The position numbers were made by a program, and so were the translations under genes. A model generated the notes under the pieces. It saw nothing but the letters and a program-made list of their open reading frames with translations. It ran no database searches and was not told where the DNA came from. Shown one piece after another: positions 46,960 to 55,652 of a stretch of 64,000 bases of DNA; within the stretch, counting starts at the first letter, position 1; each line of letters starts with the position of its first letter. The stretch lies in contig JAHBVI010000019.1 in assembly GCA_019637635.1 (NCBI GenBank), forward strand, positions 1 to 64,000, given 5' to 3'. The stretch is from Anaerolineae bacterium. GTDB lineage: Bacteria; Chloroflexota; Anaerolineae; Promineifilales; Promineifilaceae.

Positions 46960-48021
46960 CAATAAGAACAAATTGATAACCAACGCAAAAAACAGCGTAA
47001 ACAACAGCGGCAGTAAAATGAGATAGAGCACGATGCGGCGGCGGAAGACGCCCAGGAACATCATGGCGCTTTTGATGTCTACCATCGGCCCAAAGACCAG
47101 GAAGCTGAGGATGGAACCGGTGGTAAACGTGCCGGCAAAGGAGAGCGCCAGGAAGGCGTCTACGGTGGAGCAGATGGAAAGCACAAAGGCCAACACCATC
47201 ATGGCCACCACCGACAATACCGGCGCGCCGCCAAATTGCAGCAGCAGCGCCTGGGAAACAAAGGTCTGCATCCCCGCGGCCAGCATCGAGCCGATGATCA
47301 GGTAACGGGCCATGTCCAGGAAATCATCGGCGGCGGTGACAACGGCCGTCCATGCCCGTTTTTCCCCTTTTGCCGCCGCTTCCGGCGCGTGGTAACTGTC
47401 CGGCAGACCAATGCCCGTCTCTTCCGGCGGGCGCAACACCTCGGTCGGTTTGGCAAAGTGAAACACCAGACCAACCAGGAAGGCGATGATAAAAGTCAAA
47501 ATGTAACGGCCGATCAAAATCGGCCCAAAGCCAAAAGCGGCATATGTGCTGACCAACACCACGGGGTTGATGACCGGGGCGCTGAGCAAAAAGGCAATGC
47601 CCACCGGCATCGGCAGCCCCTTCTGGTACAGGCGGCGGGTGACAGGCACCACGCCACATTCACACACAGGAAAGGCAAAACCCATGAGCGCCCCGGTGAA
47701 GGCCGCAGGCACGGCCCGGCGGGGCACGTAGCGGGCGATGGTGTTCTGGTCTACAAAAACGGCGATAAAACCGGAGACGAGCGACCCGGCCAGCAAAAAG
47801 GGCACTGCTTCAATGAAGATGCCCAGAAAGATGGTGGTGAACGTTTGCAGCCGGTCGCCGGCAAAACGCAGGTTCAGGCCAGGCAGGGCGCTGATGAGAA
47901 TGAGCAGCACCAGCGCCCCCACCACCAGGCGGATGGCATTTTGAAAGCGTTTGTCGGGGGTGGCTACGGCCGTGATCCCGGCTGTTTCTTCTGGCTGCTG
48001 TTCCAGCTCCGTCGTTTCCAT
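46957..48021 (-). CDS. DUF318 (ArsP_1-type) permease
   Basis: 354 residues with about eight membrane helices. [14 protein letters not shown] and SAPVINPVV are the family motifs, with a second conserved helix pair near [17 protein letters not shown]. Members are proposed organoarsenical or metal permeases. Paired with the TIGR03943 protein downstream. Confidence 0.9.
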   Translation of the reverse strand: METTELEQQPEETAGITAVATPDKRFQNAIRLVVGALVLLILISALPGLNLRFAGDRLQTFTTIFLGIFIEAVPFLLAGSLVSGFIAVFVDQNTIARYVPRRAVPAAFTGALMGFAFPVCECGVVPVTRRLYQKGLPMPVGIAFLLSAPVINPVVLVSTYAAFGFGPILIGRYILTFIIAFLVGLVFHFAKPTEVLRPPEETGIGLPDSYHAPEAAAKGEKRAWTAVVTAADDFLDMARYLIIGSMLAAGMQTFVSQALLLQFGGAPVLSVVAMMVLAFVLSICSTVDAFLALSFAGTFTTGSILSFLVFGPMVDIKSAMMFLGVFRRRIVLYLILLPLLFTLFFALVINLFLL

Positions 48022-48143
48022 AAGGCGGAATTATAGCCATTTCACAGGAAGGTGGGGGTGGGGAGTACGGCCGTTAATCCCCCTCTCAACCCGTCCGTGA
48101 GCAGGTGATAGGGTGAGCGGAATGACAAGTGACGAGTGACTGA

Positions 48144-49412
48144 TTACCGATTACCGGCCACCACCACCCCCTTCTTAATCACCGTCTGCACCAGATTTGT
48201 GCCAAAGCGGTAGCCAAGCTGCCGGTAGTCGGCCGTGTCCAGGATGAGGATGTCTGCCTGTTTGCCCGGCTCCAGGCTGCCAATTTCCTGCCCCCGGCCA
48301 ATGGCGTGGGCGGCGTTCAGCGTGGCGGCGACCAATGCCTGCGCCTGCGTCAGCTTCATATAGCGGCAGGCCAGGGCGATGACCATCTGCATGGATTCAC
48401 ACCAGCAGGTGCCGGGGTTGCAGTCCGTGGCCAGCGCCAGCGCGCCACCCGCCTGCAAAATGGCCTGGGCCGGGGTGTAGTCACGCTCCGCCAGGCCAAA
48501 GGGGGTGCCGGGCAGCCCCACGGCGATGGTATCGCCTGCGCCCAGGGCGGCAATATCTTCCACCGGCGTTTTGACCAGGTGGTCGGCGGAAATGGCCCCC
48601 AATTCTACCGCCAGCTTTGTGCCGCCCAGCCCCACAAACTCATCGGCGTGGACTTTCAGCCGGTAGCCCAATGCGGCGGCGGTGGTGAGGATGCGGCGGG
48701 TCTGATCCACATCAAAAACGCCCTGTTCGCAAAAGACATCGCAGAAGAGCGGCGTTTTATGTTCCTTTGCCCAGGCAGCACCCGCTGGCAGCATTTCGTC
48801 AATGACCAACTGGACGTAGGCTTCGGTACGGCCGTGATACTCCGCCGGTATGGCATGAGCGGGCAAAAAGGTGGGGGTCAGTTCAATGGGCTGCGCCTGG
48901 CGCAGGGCGGCGATGGCGTCTAGCTGGCGCAGTTCGGCGGCCGTTTCCAGGCCGTAGCCGGTTTTGGTCTCGGCGCTGGTGGCGCCGTGTTGCAACATGC
49001 GCGCCAGCCGGGGCAGATTGTCGGCCACCAGGTCGGCAACGCTGGCCTGGCGGGTCGCTCGCACAGTTGACATAATGCCCCCTCCGGCGGCCATGATCTC
49101 CATGTAGGTGGCCCCGGCGATACGCTGCTCAAATTCGGCGGCGCGGTCGCCCAGCCAGGGGATGTGGGTGTGGGGGTCTACAAAGCCGGGGGTGACGGCA
49201 CGGCCGTGGGCGTTTATTACCTGGGGCGCGTAGTAGTGGGATGTGAGTACGGCCGTGTCGCCCACCGCCACAATTTTGCCATCCGCCACCGCTATCCCCC
49301 CATTCGCAATCAGCCCCAGGTCGCCCAATTGCGGCCCGCGCTGCGGGCCATCCGGCCCTGGAATTACACAGACCTGGCTGGCGTTGGTAATGAGTAAATC
49401 TACAATTTCCAT
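48144..49412 (-). CDS. hutI: Imidazolonepropionase
   Basis: 422 residues. Hydrolyses imidazolone-5-propionate in histidine degradation. Amidohydrolase motifs PGFVDPHTHIPW (HxH metal site), LGDRAAEFEQRIAGATYMEI, AAGGGIMSTVRATR, LKVHADEF and SADHLV, and ATDCNPGTC. The other hut genes (hutH, hutU, hutG) are not adjacent, so the pathway is scattered or partial here. Confidence 0.92.
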   Translation of the reverse strand: MEIVDLLITNASQVCVIPGPDGPQRGPQLGDLGLIANGGIAVADGKIVAVGDTAVLTSHYYAPQVINAHGRAVTPGFVDPHTHIPWLGDRAAEFEQRIAGATYMEIMAAGGGIMSTVRATRQASVADLVADNLPRLARMLQHGATSAETKTGYGLETAAELRQLDAIAALRQAQPIELTPTFLPAHAIPAEYHGRTEAYVQLVIDEMLPAGAAWAKEHKTPLFCDVFCEQGVFDVDQTRRILTTAAALGYRLKVHADEFVGLGGTKLAVELGAISADHLVKTPVEDIAALGAGDTIAVGLPGTPFGLAERDYTPAQAILQAGGALALATDCNPGTCWCESMQMVIALACRYMKLTQAQALVAATLNAAHAIGRGQEIGSLEPGKQADILILDTADYRQLGYRFGTNLVQTVIKKGVVVAGNR

Positions 49413-49562
49413 CGAGTTCCTCCGGGAATAGAACGCAGATGGATGCGGATTGGGAATTTTTCAAGGCAAAAACGAGCGTTCTATTTTGGCAGAATCTACC
49501 AGAGTTTTGGCTATTTGCATATGAGATACGGCCGTTGTTCTTTTCTTTTGTAGCTTTTATGC

Positions 49563-49568
49563 TACAAT
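49563..49568 (+). promoter_or_regulatory. -10 box for leaderless toxin gene
   Basis: TACAAT, then 6 nt, then ATG 49575. No Shine-Dalgarno. The -35 is not clear. Confidence 0.45.
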
Positions 49569-49574
49569 ACTCTT

Positions 49575-49910
49575 ATGTCTGAGCCAATTATTGAAATGTT
49601 GGAATATCTCACGGAAGATGATCGCAATCCGTTTCGCGAATGGTTGGAAGGCTTGCGAGACCAACAGGCTCGGGCAAAGATTCGAGTACGCTTGAATCGA
49701 ATTCGTTTGGGAAATTTCGGAGATTGTAAGAGCGTTGGCAGCGGAATCAGTGAATTGCGAATACCACACGGCCCCGGTTATCGTATTTATTTTGGGCGTA
49801 AAGGTGACACTGTTGTGATTTTGCTATACGGAGGCGACAAGAGTACACAGTCAAGGGATATTGCTTTGGCCAAAGCCTATTGGAATGACTATCTGCGGAG
49901 GATAACATGA
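49575..49910 (+). CDS. higB: RelE/HigB-type toxin (TIGR02683)
   Basis: 111 residues with the pattern of phage-derived addiction-module killer proteins: FREWLEGLRDQQARAKI, RLNRIRLGNFGDCKSVG, ELRIPHGPGYRIYF, LLYGGDKSTQSRDI. Expected to cleave mRNA on ribosomes. Toxin precedes antitoxin, as in higBA. The antitoxin ATG overlaps its stop. Confidence 0.9.
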   Translation: MSEPIIEMLEYLTEDDRNPFREWLEGLRDQQARAKIRVRLNRIRLGNFGDCKSVGSGISELRIPHGPGYRIYFGRKGDTVVILLYGGDKSTQSRDIALAKAYWNDYLRRIT

Positions 49911-50203
49911 ATCAGATTGCGGCAAAATATGAAGACGGATTGAGAGCGGCCTTAACAGACCCTACAGAAGCAGCTGCTTATCTAAATGCGGCCCTTGAAG
50001 AAAATGATCAGGAAGTTTTCCTGTTAGCTTTGCGAGATGTTTGTGAGGCGCGTGGGTTTTCTCAGGTATCCCAGGAAGCCATGCTTAATCGGGAAAATCT
50101 TTACCGGATGTTGTCGCCAGCAGGAAATCCACAACTTTCTAGTCTAAATGCATTACTGCATAGTTTTGGTTTACGATTGGCAGTTGAAGTTGAATATGCT
50201 TGA
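49907..50203 (+). CDS. higA: HigA-type antitoxin (TIGR02684)
   Basis: 98 residues: an HTH_3-like domain (AALEENDQEVFLLALRDVCEA, then LSRENLYRMLS-like AMLNRENLYRMLSPAGNPQL). Binds the toxin and usually the operon promoter. Overlaps the toxin gene by 4 nt, so translation is coupled. Confidence 0.9.
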   Translation: MNQIAAKYEDGLRAALTDPTEAAAYLNAALEENDQEVFLLALRDVCEARGFSQVSQEAMLNRENLYRMLSPAGNPQLSSLNALLHSFGLRLAVEVEYA

Positions 50204-50213
50204 ATGAACCTGT

Positions 50214-50558
50214 ATGGAACCGAAATTGAATGTGTGGCTGGAAGTGGAGGGGGAGGTGGTGTTGTCGGTGTGGCGGGTGGAATTGTTGACGGCCGTGTCC
50301 CAAACCGGTTCCATCTCCGCCGCCGCTGCTCACATGGGCGTACCCTACCGCATCGCCTGGCAAAAAATCCACGAGATGGAAAGCCGCCTGGGGCAAAAGC
50401 TGGTGGAGACCCAGACCGGCGGTAAACACGGCGGCGGCGCGTCCCTCACGCCGTTGGCTCAGAATTACATTGATCGCTTCACCCAGATCAGCCAGGAGCT
50501 AGACGCCGTTTTGCAAGAGCGTTTCCAGGCCATTTTTCTCCCCAACACGCCTGAATAA
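50214..50558 (+). CDS. ModE-type molybdate/tungstate regulator, DNA-binding domain only
   Basis: 114 residues. Winged HTH of the ModE/LysR type: LLTAVSQTGSISAAAAHMGV, PYRIAWQKIHEMESRLGQKL, TQTGGKHGGGASLTPLAQ. The C-terminal oxyanion-binding (TOBE/Mop) domains of full ModE are missing, as in short TunR-like regulators. Placed just before the tungstate transporter genes, so likely represses them. No ACGT-type binding site for itself is seen, but see the operator at 50659. Confidence 0.85.
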   Translation: MEPKLNVWLEVEGEVVLSVWRVELLTAVSQTGSISAAAAHMGVPYRIAWQKIHEMESRLGQKLVETQTGGKHGGGASLTPLAQNYIDRFTQISQELDAVLQERFQAIFLPNTPE

Positions 50559-50658
50559 TCACCCCTGCCCTTTAGGCGGCAGCGGATGAAAGCGGATAAA
50601 CGGATAAACCAGCCCACCTATCTGCTTATCAGTTCCCCATTCGTTGCCGTTTTGTAAC

Positions 50659-50681
50659 CGTTATGATAATTTATCATAACG
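50659..50681. promoter_or_regulatory. ModE-like operator palindrome
   Basis: CGTTATGATAA (50659-50669), T at 50670, then the exact inverse (50671-50681). CGTTAT and ATAACG ends match the ModE operator pattern. It lies between the regulator gene and tupA, 33 nt upstream of the tupA ATG. Confidence 0.7.
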
Positions 50682-50713
50682 ATTATCAACCCCATAATAA
50701 GGATAAAAACCTC

Positions 50714-51565
50714 ATGCGCATGAAGCTGTTTGTTTTGACTTTACTCCTGGTTTTTCTGGCGGCCTGTGGTTCGTCAGAACCAGAGGTGCTGCGGCTGGCG
50801 ACGACGACCAGCACGGCCGATTCTGGCCTGCTGGAGGCGATTTTGCCGGAATTTGAGGAAGAACATAATGCCCGCGTGGATGTGGTGGCGGTGGGCACGG
50901 GGCAGGCCATTGCTCTGGGCGAAGCGGGCGACGCCGATGTGATTCTGGTTCATGCCCGCAGCCGGGAAGATGCGTTTTTGGCCGCCGGGCACGGCACGGA
51001 GCGGTATGACGTGATGTATAACGATTTTGTGATCGTTGGCCCGGCGGACGACCCGGCGGGTATTCAGGGGATGGGCACGGCCGTAGCGGGACTGACGGCC
51101 GTTGCCGCCACCGAAGCTCCCTTTGCCTCCCGTGGCGATGACAGCGGCACCCACACCAAGGAATTGCAACTGTGGACAGCCGCCGGTATCACTCCTGACC
51201 CTAATAGTAGCTGGTATAAATCGTTGGGGCAGGGCATGGGCGACACGCTGTTGTTTGCCAATGAGACGGGCGCGTATACGCTGACCGACCGGGGCACGTT
51301 CCTCTCTATGCAGGCCAATTTACCCAATCTGATCATTGTGGTCGGTGGGGCAACGATTGCCGAAAACGGCGACCCGGCTTTGTTGAATCCGTATGGCGTC
51401 ATTCCGGTGAATCCAGATAAGGGCAATATCAACGACAAATTGGCGCAGGAATTTGCAGAATGGTTGACCAGCGTGGAAATACAGGAGAAGATTGGGGAGT
51501 ACGGCCGTGAGCAATTCGGTCAGCCGCTTTTTTATCCTGATTCGGAGGCATGGCGGAATCGTTAA
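50714..51565 (+). CDS. tupA: Tungstate ABC transporter, substrate-binding lipoprotein
   Basis: 283 residues from ATG 50714. Lipobox LAAC. TTTSTADSGLL (oxyanion-binding start), VGTGQAI, GDADVILVHAR, NDFVIVGPADDP and RGDDSGTHTKE are TupA/ModA-type motifs. Binds tungstate (or molybdate) outside and passes it to tupB. First gene of the transporter operon, downstream of the ModE-like operator. Confidence 0.88.
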   Translation: MRMKLFVLTLLLVFLAACGSSEPEVLRLATTTSTADSGLLEAILPEFEEEHNARVDVVAVGTGQAIALGEAGDADVILVHARSREDAFLAAGHGTERYDVMYNDFVIVGPADDPAGIQGMGTAVAGLTAVAATEAPFASRGDDSGTHTKELQLWTAAGITPDPNSSWYKSLGQGMGDTLLFANETGAYTLTDRGTFLSMQANLPNLIIVVGGATIAENGDPALLNPYGVIPVNPDKGNINDKLAQEFAEWLTSVEIQEKIGEYGREQFGQPLFYPDSEAWRNR

Positions 51566-51567
51566 TG

Positions 51568-51633
51568 AGGAGATCGGAGAGTAGAGATTGGAGATTGGCC
51601 AATCTCTACTCTCCAATCTCCAATCTCTACTCC
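51568..51633. repeat. Heptamer hairpin, family AGAGATT
   Basis: GAGAGTAGAGATTGG and inverse CCAATCTCTACTCTC, plus further AATCTCC copies, between tupA and tupB. Confidence 0.85.
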
Positions 51634-51638
51634 CCTGT

Positions 51639-52331
51639 ATGCACATCCTCGTCGAGGTCTTCCAAAACGCTGTCCAACTGCTTTTCTCCTTTGATCCTGA
51701 ATTGTGGCGTATTGTGGCGCTGACGCTGCGGGTGACGGGTTTTGCCCTGCTCTTTGCCATGCTCATTGGCATCCCCATTGGCGCGGGGCTGGGGCTAATG
51801 GGGCGCATTCCGGCGGCGGGCTGCCTGCTGCCGTTGATTTACACTGGCATGGGGCTGCCGCCGGTGGTAGTGGGACTGTGGGTTTATTTGCTGCTGTCTA
51901 ACCAGGGGCCGTTGGGCAATTTAGGCTGGTTGTTTACGCCATCGGCGATGGTGCTGGCGCAGACAGTTATTGCCTTGCCGCTGGTGGTGGGGCTGACGCT
52001 CACGGCCGTGCGCGCCACCGATCCTCTGCTCCATTTACAACTGCGTTCATTAGGGGCTACGCGCGTCCAGTTAGCCTGGACGGTGCTGCGCGAAACCCGG
52101 CTCGGCGTGGTGGCGGCCATTGTGGCCGCCTTTGGCAGCATCATCTCCGAGGTGGGCGCGGTGATGCTGGTTGGTGGCAATATCCAGGGCGAAACGCGGG
52201 TGCTGACAACGGCCATTGTGCTGGAAACGCGCCGGGGCAACTTTGCCCTGGCGCTGGCCCTGGGCATCATCTTGTTGGGGCTGGCATTTGTGACTAATCT
52301 GGTGTTGTATGGGTTGCAGAGAAGAGATTGA
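51639..52331 (+). CDS. tupB: Tungstate ABC transporter permease
   Basis: 230 residues from ATG 51639. Membrane protein with the EAA-type loop (LRSLGATRVQLAWTVLRET) and five to six helices; IISEVGAVMLVGGNIQGETR is typical of TupB. Stop at 52331 lies inside the next hairpin. Confidence 0.88.
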   Translation: MHILVEVFQNAVQLLFSFDPELWRIVALTLRVTGFALLFAMLIGIPIGAGLGLMGRIPAAGCLLPLIYTGMGLPPVVVGLWVYLLLSNQGPLGNLGWLFTPSAMVLAQTVIALPLVVGLTLTAVRATDPLLHLQLRSLGATRVQLAWTVLRETRLGVVAAIVAAFGSIISEVGAVMLVGGNIQGETRVLTTAIVLETRRGNFALALALGIILLGLAFVTNLVLYGLQRRD

Positions 52332-52397
52332 GAGATTGGGAGATTAGAGATTAGAGATTGGAGATTGGTCAATCTCCAATCTCTAATCTCCAATCTC
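52328..52397. repeat. Heptamer hairpin, family AGAGATT
   Basis: Five or six AGAGATT/GGAGATT units then AATCTCC, AATCTCT, AATCTCC copies in inverse, period 7. Between tupB and tupC. Confidence 0.9.
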
Positions 52398-52405
52398 AAA
52401 AAGCC

Positions 52406-53131
52406 ATGAACCAACCGCTTTATCAGCTTGAGAATATACAGCAGAGTTATAACGGCCGTTGCGTCCTCAACATCGCCCAACTGAACATTCAGCGGGGGGA
52501 AATCCTGGCGATTGTTGGCCCCAGTGGAGCGGGCAAAAGTACGCTGCTGCGGTTGTTGAATTTTCTGGAACAGCCGACACAAGGCCAGCTTATCTTTGAT
52601 GGGCAGGCAGGGATGGCTGATCTACCCCTGACGCAGCGCCGCCGGGTGACGATGGTTTTTCAACGGCCGATCTTGCTGCGGCGCAGCGTGGCGGCCAACC
52701 TGGCTTATGGCCTGGGACTGCGCGGCGACAAGCTGCCGCTGGATGTGGCATCTGGCTGGCTGCAACGGTTGGGGCTGGCGGCGTTGGCGCGGCAATCGGC
52801 GCATAAATTGTCGGCGGGGGAGGCGCAGCGGGTGTCGCTGGCGCGGGCGTTGGTGATGCAGCCGGAGGTGCTGCTACTGGACGAACCAACCGCCAATCTG
52901 GACCCTTACAATGTGGGCATCATTGAGACGATTTTGCGCGAGGAAAACGAAAATCTGGGCATGACGATGGTGCTGGTGACGCACAATATCTTTCAGGCGC
53001 AGCGATTGGCGCAGCGGACGGCATTGTTGTGGGACGGCAGTCTCATCGAAATCAGCGATACCCCTACCTTTTTTAACGCGCCCACTCAGGCGGAAACCGC
53101 TGCTTTTGTACGGGGAGAATTGGTGTATTGA
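52406..53131 (+). CDS. tupC: Tungstate ABC transporter ATP-binding protein
   Basis: 241 residues from ATG 52406. GPSGAGKST (Walker A), LSAGEAQRVSLARAL (signature), VLLLDEPTANLDP (Walker B), VLVTHNIFQAQRLA (H-loop). Powers TupB. A start at 52358 would encode repeat sequence, so ATG 52406 is preferred. Confidence 0.9.
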   Translation: MNQPLYQLENIQQSYNGRCVLNIAQLNIQRGEILAIVGPSGAGKSTLLRLLNFLEQPTQGQLIFDGQAGMADLPLTQRRRVTMVFQRPILLRRSVAANLAYGLGLRGDKLPLDVASGWLQRLGLAALARQSAHKLSAGEAQRVSLARALVMQPEVLLLDEPTANLDPYNVGIIETILREENENLGMTMVLVTHNIFQAQRLAQRTALLWDGSLIEISDTPTFFNAPTQAETAAFVRGELVY

Positions 53132-53167
53132 ACAGTCCAATCCAGAGCGATTGCATACTCCCGGTAA

Positions 53168-53283
53168 AGGCAGATAAATCTGCACCAACAAAAGGCAAAG
53201 TCGGCCTTCGCCGACTATAAACCCAGTGGACACCAGCCCACGAAGGTGGGCTTTGCTGTTTGTAGCCGCGATTTCAATCGCCG
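53168..53283. repeat. AGTCGGCGAAGGCCGACT element, copy 3 (inverted)
   Basis: GGCAGATAAATCTGCACC, then AGTCGGCCTTCGCCGACT (53199-53216), then CAGCCCACGAAGGTGGGCTTTG and CGCGATTTCAATCGCCGG. The middle is the inverse of copies 1 and 2. Confidence 0.75.
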
Positions 53284-53305
53284 GGAATTGAGTTTTCCCA
53301 CAACC

Positions 53306-53437
53306 GTTAGTGTCACGAAGTTTTCGCCACTCCCTTCAGACTACAACGGATGGAGAAATAAGCGGATAAATTTCCAGAGAGGAATCCGTTCATTTCCTTA
53401 TCCGTTGTAGTCCTGGCGAAAAACTAACGACACTAAC
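53306..53437. repeat. 132-bp imperfect inverted repeat (MITE-like)
   Basis: Ends GTTAGTGTC and GACACTAAC; inner pairs GTTTTCGCCA/TGGCGAAAAAC-like, ACTACAACGGAT/ATCCGTTGTAGT and others. With copy 3 it fills the 441-nt gap 53132-53572, which has no gene. Confidence 0.65.
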
Positions 53438-53572
53438 AAAACAGTAAATTTTCCCGTGTCTTCCATCCCTCCCAAATCTTCACAAAATCTGAATAGTCCA
53501 TTTTTATTGTCTTAACGGCCGTACCCTACCCTTTCTCCTGTTAATACAACCCTTTTACTTACAGGAGAAACA

Positions 53573-55462
53573 ATGAACAAGAAAGCGATATTTTTATGGG
53601 CATGGGTGGTGGCGTTATTGCTGCTGGCGGCTTGCAGCGCCGGTTCAGAGACGGTATCGTCCACCAACCAGACAACACAAACCAGCCTAGTGAGTACCAG
53701 CGCCGAGGTGGTGGCGGCTGCCAATCCAACCAACACCACGGCCGTTACTAACAGCGCCAACCAACCGGCCGTCGTCAGTGTGGTGGCTACGGCCGTAGCC
53801 ACCGACGTTGCCACCCATGAGGCTGCCGCCAGCGCCGCCAGCACCAACAGCGATGGGACGCAAATCACCTTGCAGGGAGAAACGATAACGGTCGCGGGGG
53901 ATGGCGTGGTGGTCAACGGCCGTCAGGCCACCATCACCGCCGCCGGGAGTTACCGCCTGACGGGGACTCTGGTTGATGGGCAAATTGTGGTGGATACGGC
54001 CGACAAGGAAGTCGTCCAGCTTGTCCTGGACAGCGTTAATATCAGCAACACCACCAGCGCCGCCATTAACATCACCAAAGCCGGGGAAGTGGTTATCGTC
54101 CTGGCTGACAACAGCGAAAACTATCTGGCCGATGGCGCGTCATACGTTTTTGCCAGCGCCGCCGAAGATGAACCCAACGCTGCCCTATTCAGCAAGGCTG
54201 ATCTGACGATTGTGGGCAATGGCGCGTTGACCGTTAATGGCAATTACAACGATGGCATTGCCAGCAAAGATGGGCTGGTTATCAGCGGCGGTGTGATTAT
54301 GGTCACGGCCGTAGACGATGGCATTCGTGGCAAGGATTACCTGATTGTGCAAGATGGCGTCATCACCGTCAACGCCCAGGGCGACGGTCTAAAAGCGGAC
54401 AATGAAGAAGACGCCACAAAGGGGTACATCGCCATTGAAACGGGGATCATGGAGATTACGGCCAGCGGTGACGCCATCCAGGCCGCCAGCAACGTGCTGA
54501 TCACCGGTGGGAATTTCACCATCACCAGCGGCGGCGGCAGCGCCAGTTATCTGGACGCCAATACCTCGGCCAAAGGCATCAAGGGTGTGGTCAGCGTCAT
54601 TATTGACGGCGGAACCTTTGCTATCAATGCCGCCGACGACGCCATCCATTCCAATGACAACATGGTCATTAACGGCGGCGCGTTTACCATTGCTACCGGT
54701 GACGATGGCCTTCACGCCGACGCGACCTTGACGGTGAACAACGGTGTCATCAACATCACCCAGTCTTACGAAGGGATTGAGAGCGCGGTGATCACCATCA
54801 ACGGCGGTGACATCACCATCGTCTCCAGTGATGATGGTTTGAATGTGGCCGGTGGCAATGACGGTTCGGGCATGATGGCCGGGCCGGGCGGTCGGCCAGG
54901 CGGCGGCCCGCGCCAGGATACCTTCACCTATACCGGTAATTATTACCTCTACATCAACGGCGGCGTCATCGTGATTGATGCGACCGGAGACGGGATTGAT
55001 GTCAACGGCGCGATTGAGATGACGGGCGGCACGGTCCTGGTGAACGGCCCCACCATGCAGATGAACGGGGCGCTGGATTATGATGGCACCTTCAATATCA
55101 GCGGTGGGCTGCTGGTGGCCGTAGGCAGTGCGGGCATGGCGCAAGCGCCCGGCGCCGCCTCAACCCAGTATTCCCTGCTGCTGAATCTCAATGGCACGCT
55201 GGCCGCCGGGACGCTCATTCATATTCAAAGCCGTGACGGGGCAGACATCCTCACCTTTGCCCCTACCAAAACAATTCAATCTATCGTCTTGTCCTCGCCA
55301 GAACTGGCCAATGGCGTGACGTATGATGTGTACTTTGGCGGCAGCGACACCGGCAGCGTGGCGGACGGTTTGTATCAAGGTGGCAGTTATACACCCGGCG
55401 ACCTCTACACCACTTTCACCATTTCCGGTATAGTCACGGCCGTTGGCAACCGGATGAGATAG
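53573..55462 (+). CDS. DUF4353 carbohydrate-binding lipoprotein
   Basis: 629 residues, ACAGGAGAAACA before ATG 53573, lipobox LAAC. Ser/Thr-rich linker, then an extended beta-helix-like array with DGI(A/R), NDGIASKDGLVISGG, DDGIRGKDYLIVQDG, DDAIHSNDNMVINGG, ending in a VLSSPEL-containing domain. This is the DUF4353 "carbohydrate-binding domain-containing" architecture. Likely a surface anchor; ligand unknown. Confidence 0.85.
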   Translation: MNKKAIFLWAWVVALLLLAACSAGSETVSSTNQTTQTSLVSTSAEVVAAANPTNTTAVTNSANQPAVVSVVATAVATDVATHEAAASAASTNSDGTQITLQGETITVAGDGVVVNGRQATITAAGSYRLTGTLVDGQIVVDTADKEVVQLVLDSVNISNTTSAAINITKAGEVVIVLADNSENYLADGASYVFASAAEDEPNAALFSKADLTIVGNGALTVNGNYNDGIASKDGLVISGGVIMVTAVDDGIRGKDYLIVQDGVITVNAQGDGLKADNEEDATKGYIAIETGIMEITASGDAIQAASNVLITGGNFTITSGGGSASYLDANTSAKGIKGVVSVIIDGGTFAINAADDAIHSNDNMVINGGAFTIATGDDGLHADATLTVNNGVINITQSYEGIESAVITINGGDITIVSSDDGLNVAGGNDGSGMMAGPGGRPGGGPRQDTFTYTGNYYLYINGGVIVIDATGDGIDVNGAIEMTGGTVLVNGPTMQMNGALDYDGTFNISGGLLVAVGSAGMAQAPGAASTQYSLLLNLNGTLAAGTLIHIQSRDGADILTFAPTKTIQSIVLSSPELANGVTYDVYFGGSDTGSVADGLYQGGSYTPGDLYTTFTISGIVTAVGNRMR

Positions 55463-55481
55463 GACAAGTGGCCGGTGGCAG

Positions 55482-55625
55482 ATGGCGCTGCCGGACATAC
55501 CGCAATTGGCCTGTGTCCGTGATGACGATGGTCAGGTGGCCGGTTTTATGGCGGTAGTGGCCGGCAAGGTGGAGATGTTGTTCATTCATCATCCCCTGCT
55601 GCATTTACAACTCCCCAACAGGTAA
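55482..55625 (+). pseudogene. GNAT acetyltransferase remnant
   Basis: 47 codons: LACVRDDDGQVAGFMAVVAG and KVEMLFIHHPL match the central GNAT strands (VxGFxxVxxxKxEMLFVxP). The acetyl-CoA loop that should follow is missing and the frame ends. Confidence 0.55.
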
Positions 55626-55652
55626 GGCAATTTTCCAAATCGCCTTTCAGGT

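Noticed and set aside
46888..52405. N-terminal extensions beginning MEIG... of the genes at 46111, 51639 and 52406
   Set aside because: They are translations of the AGAGATT repeat hairpins, not conserved protein; internal ATGs fit the families.
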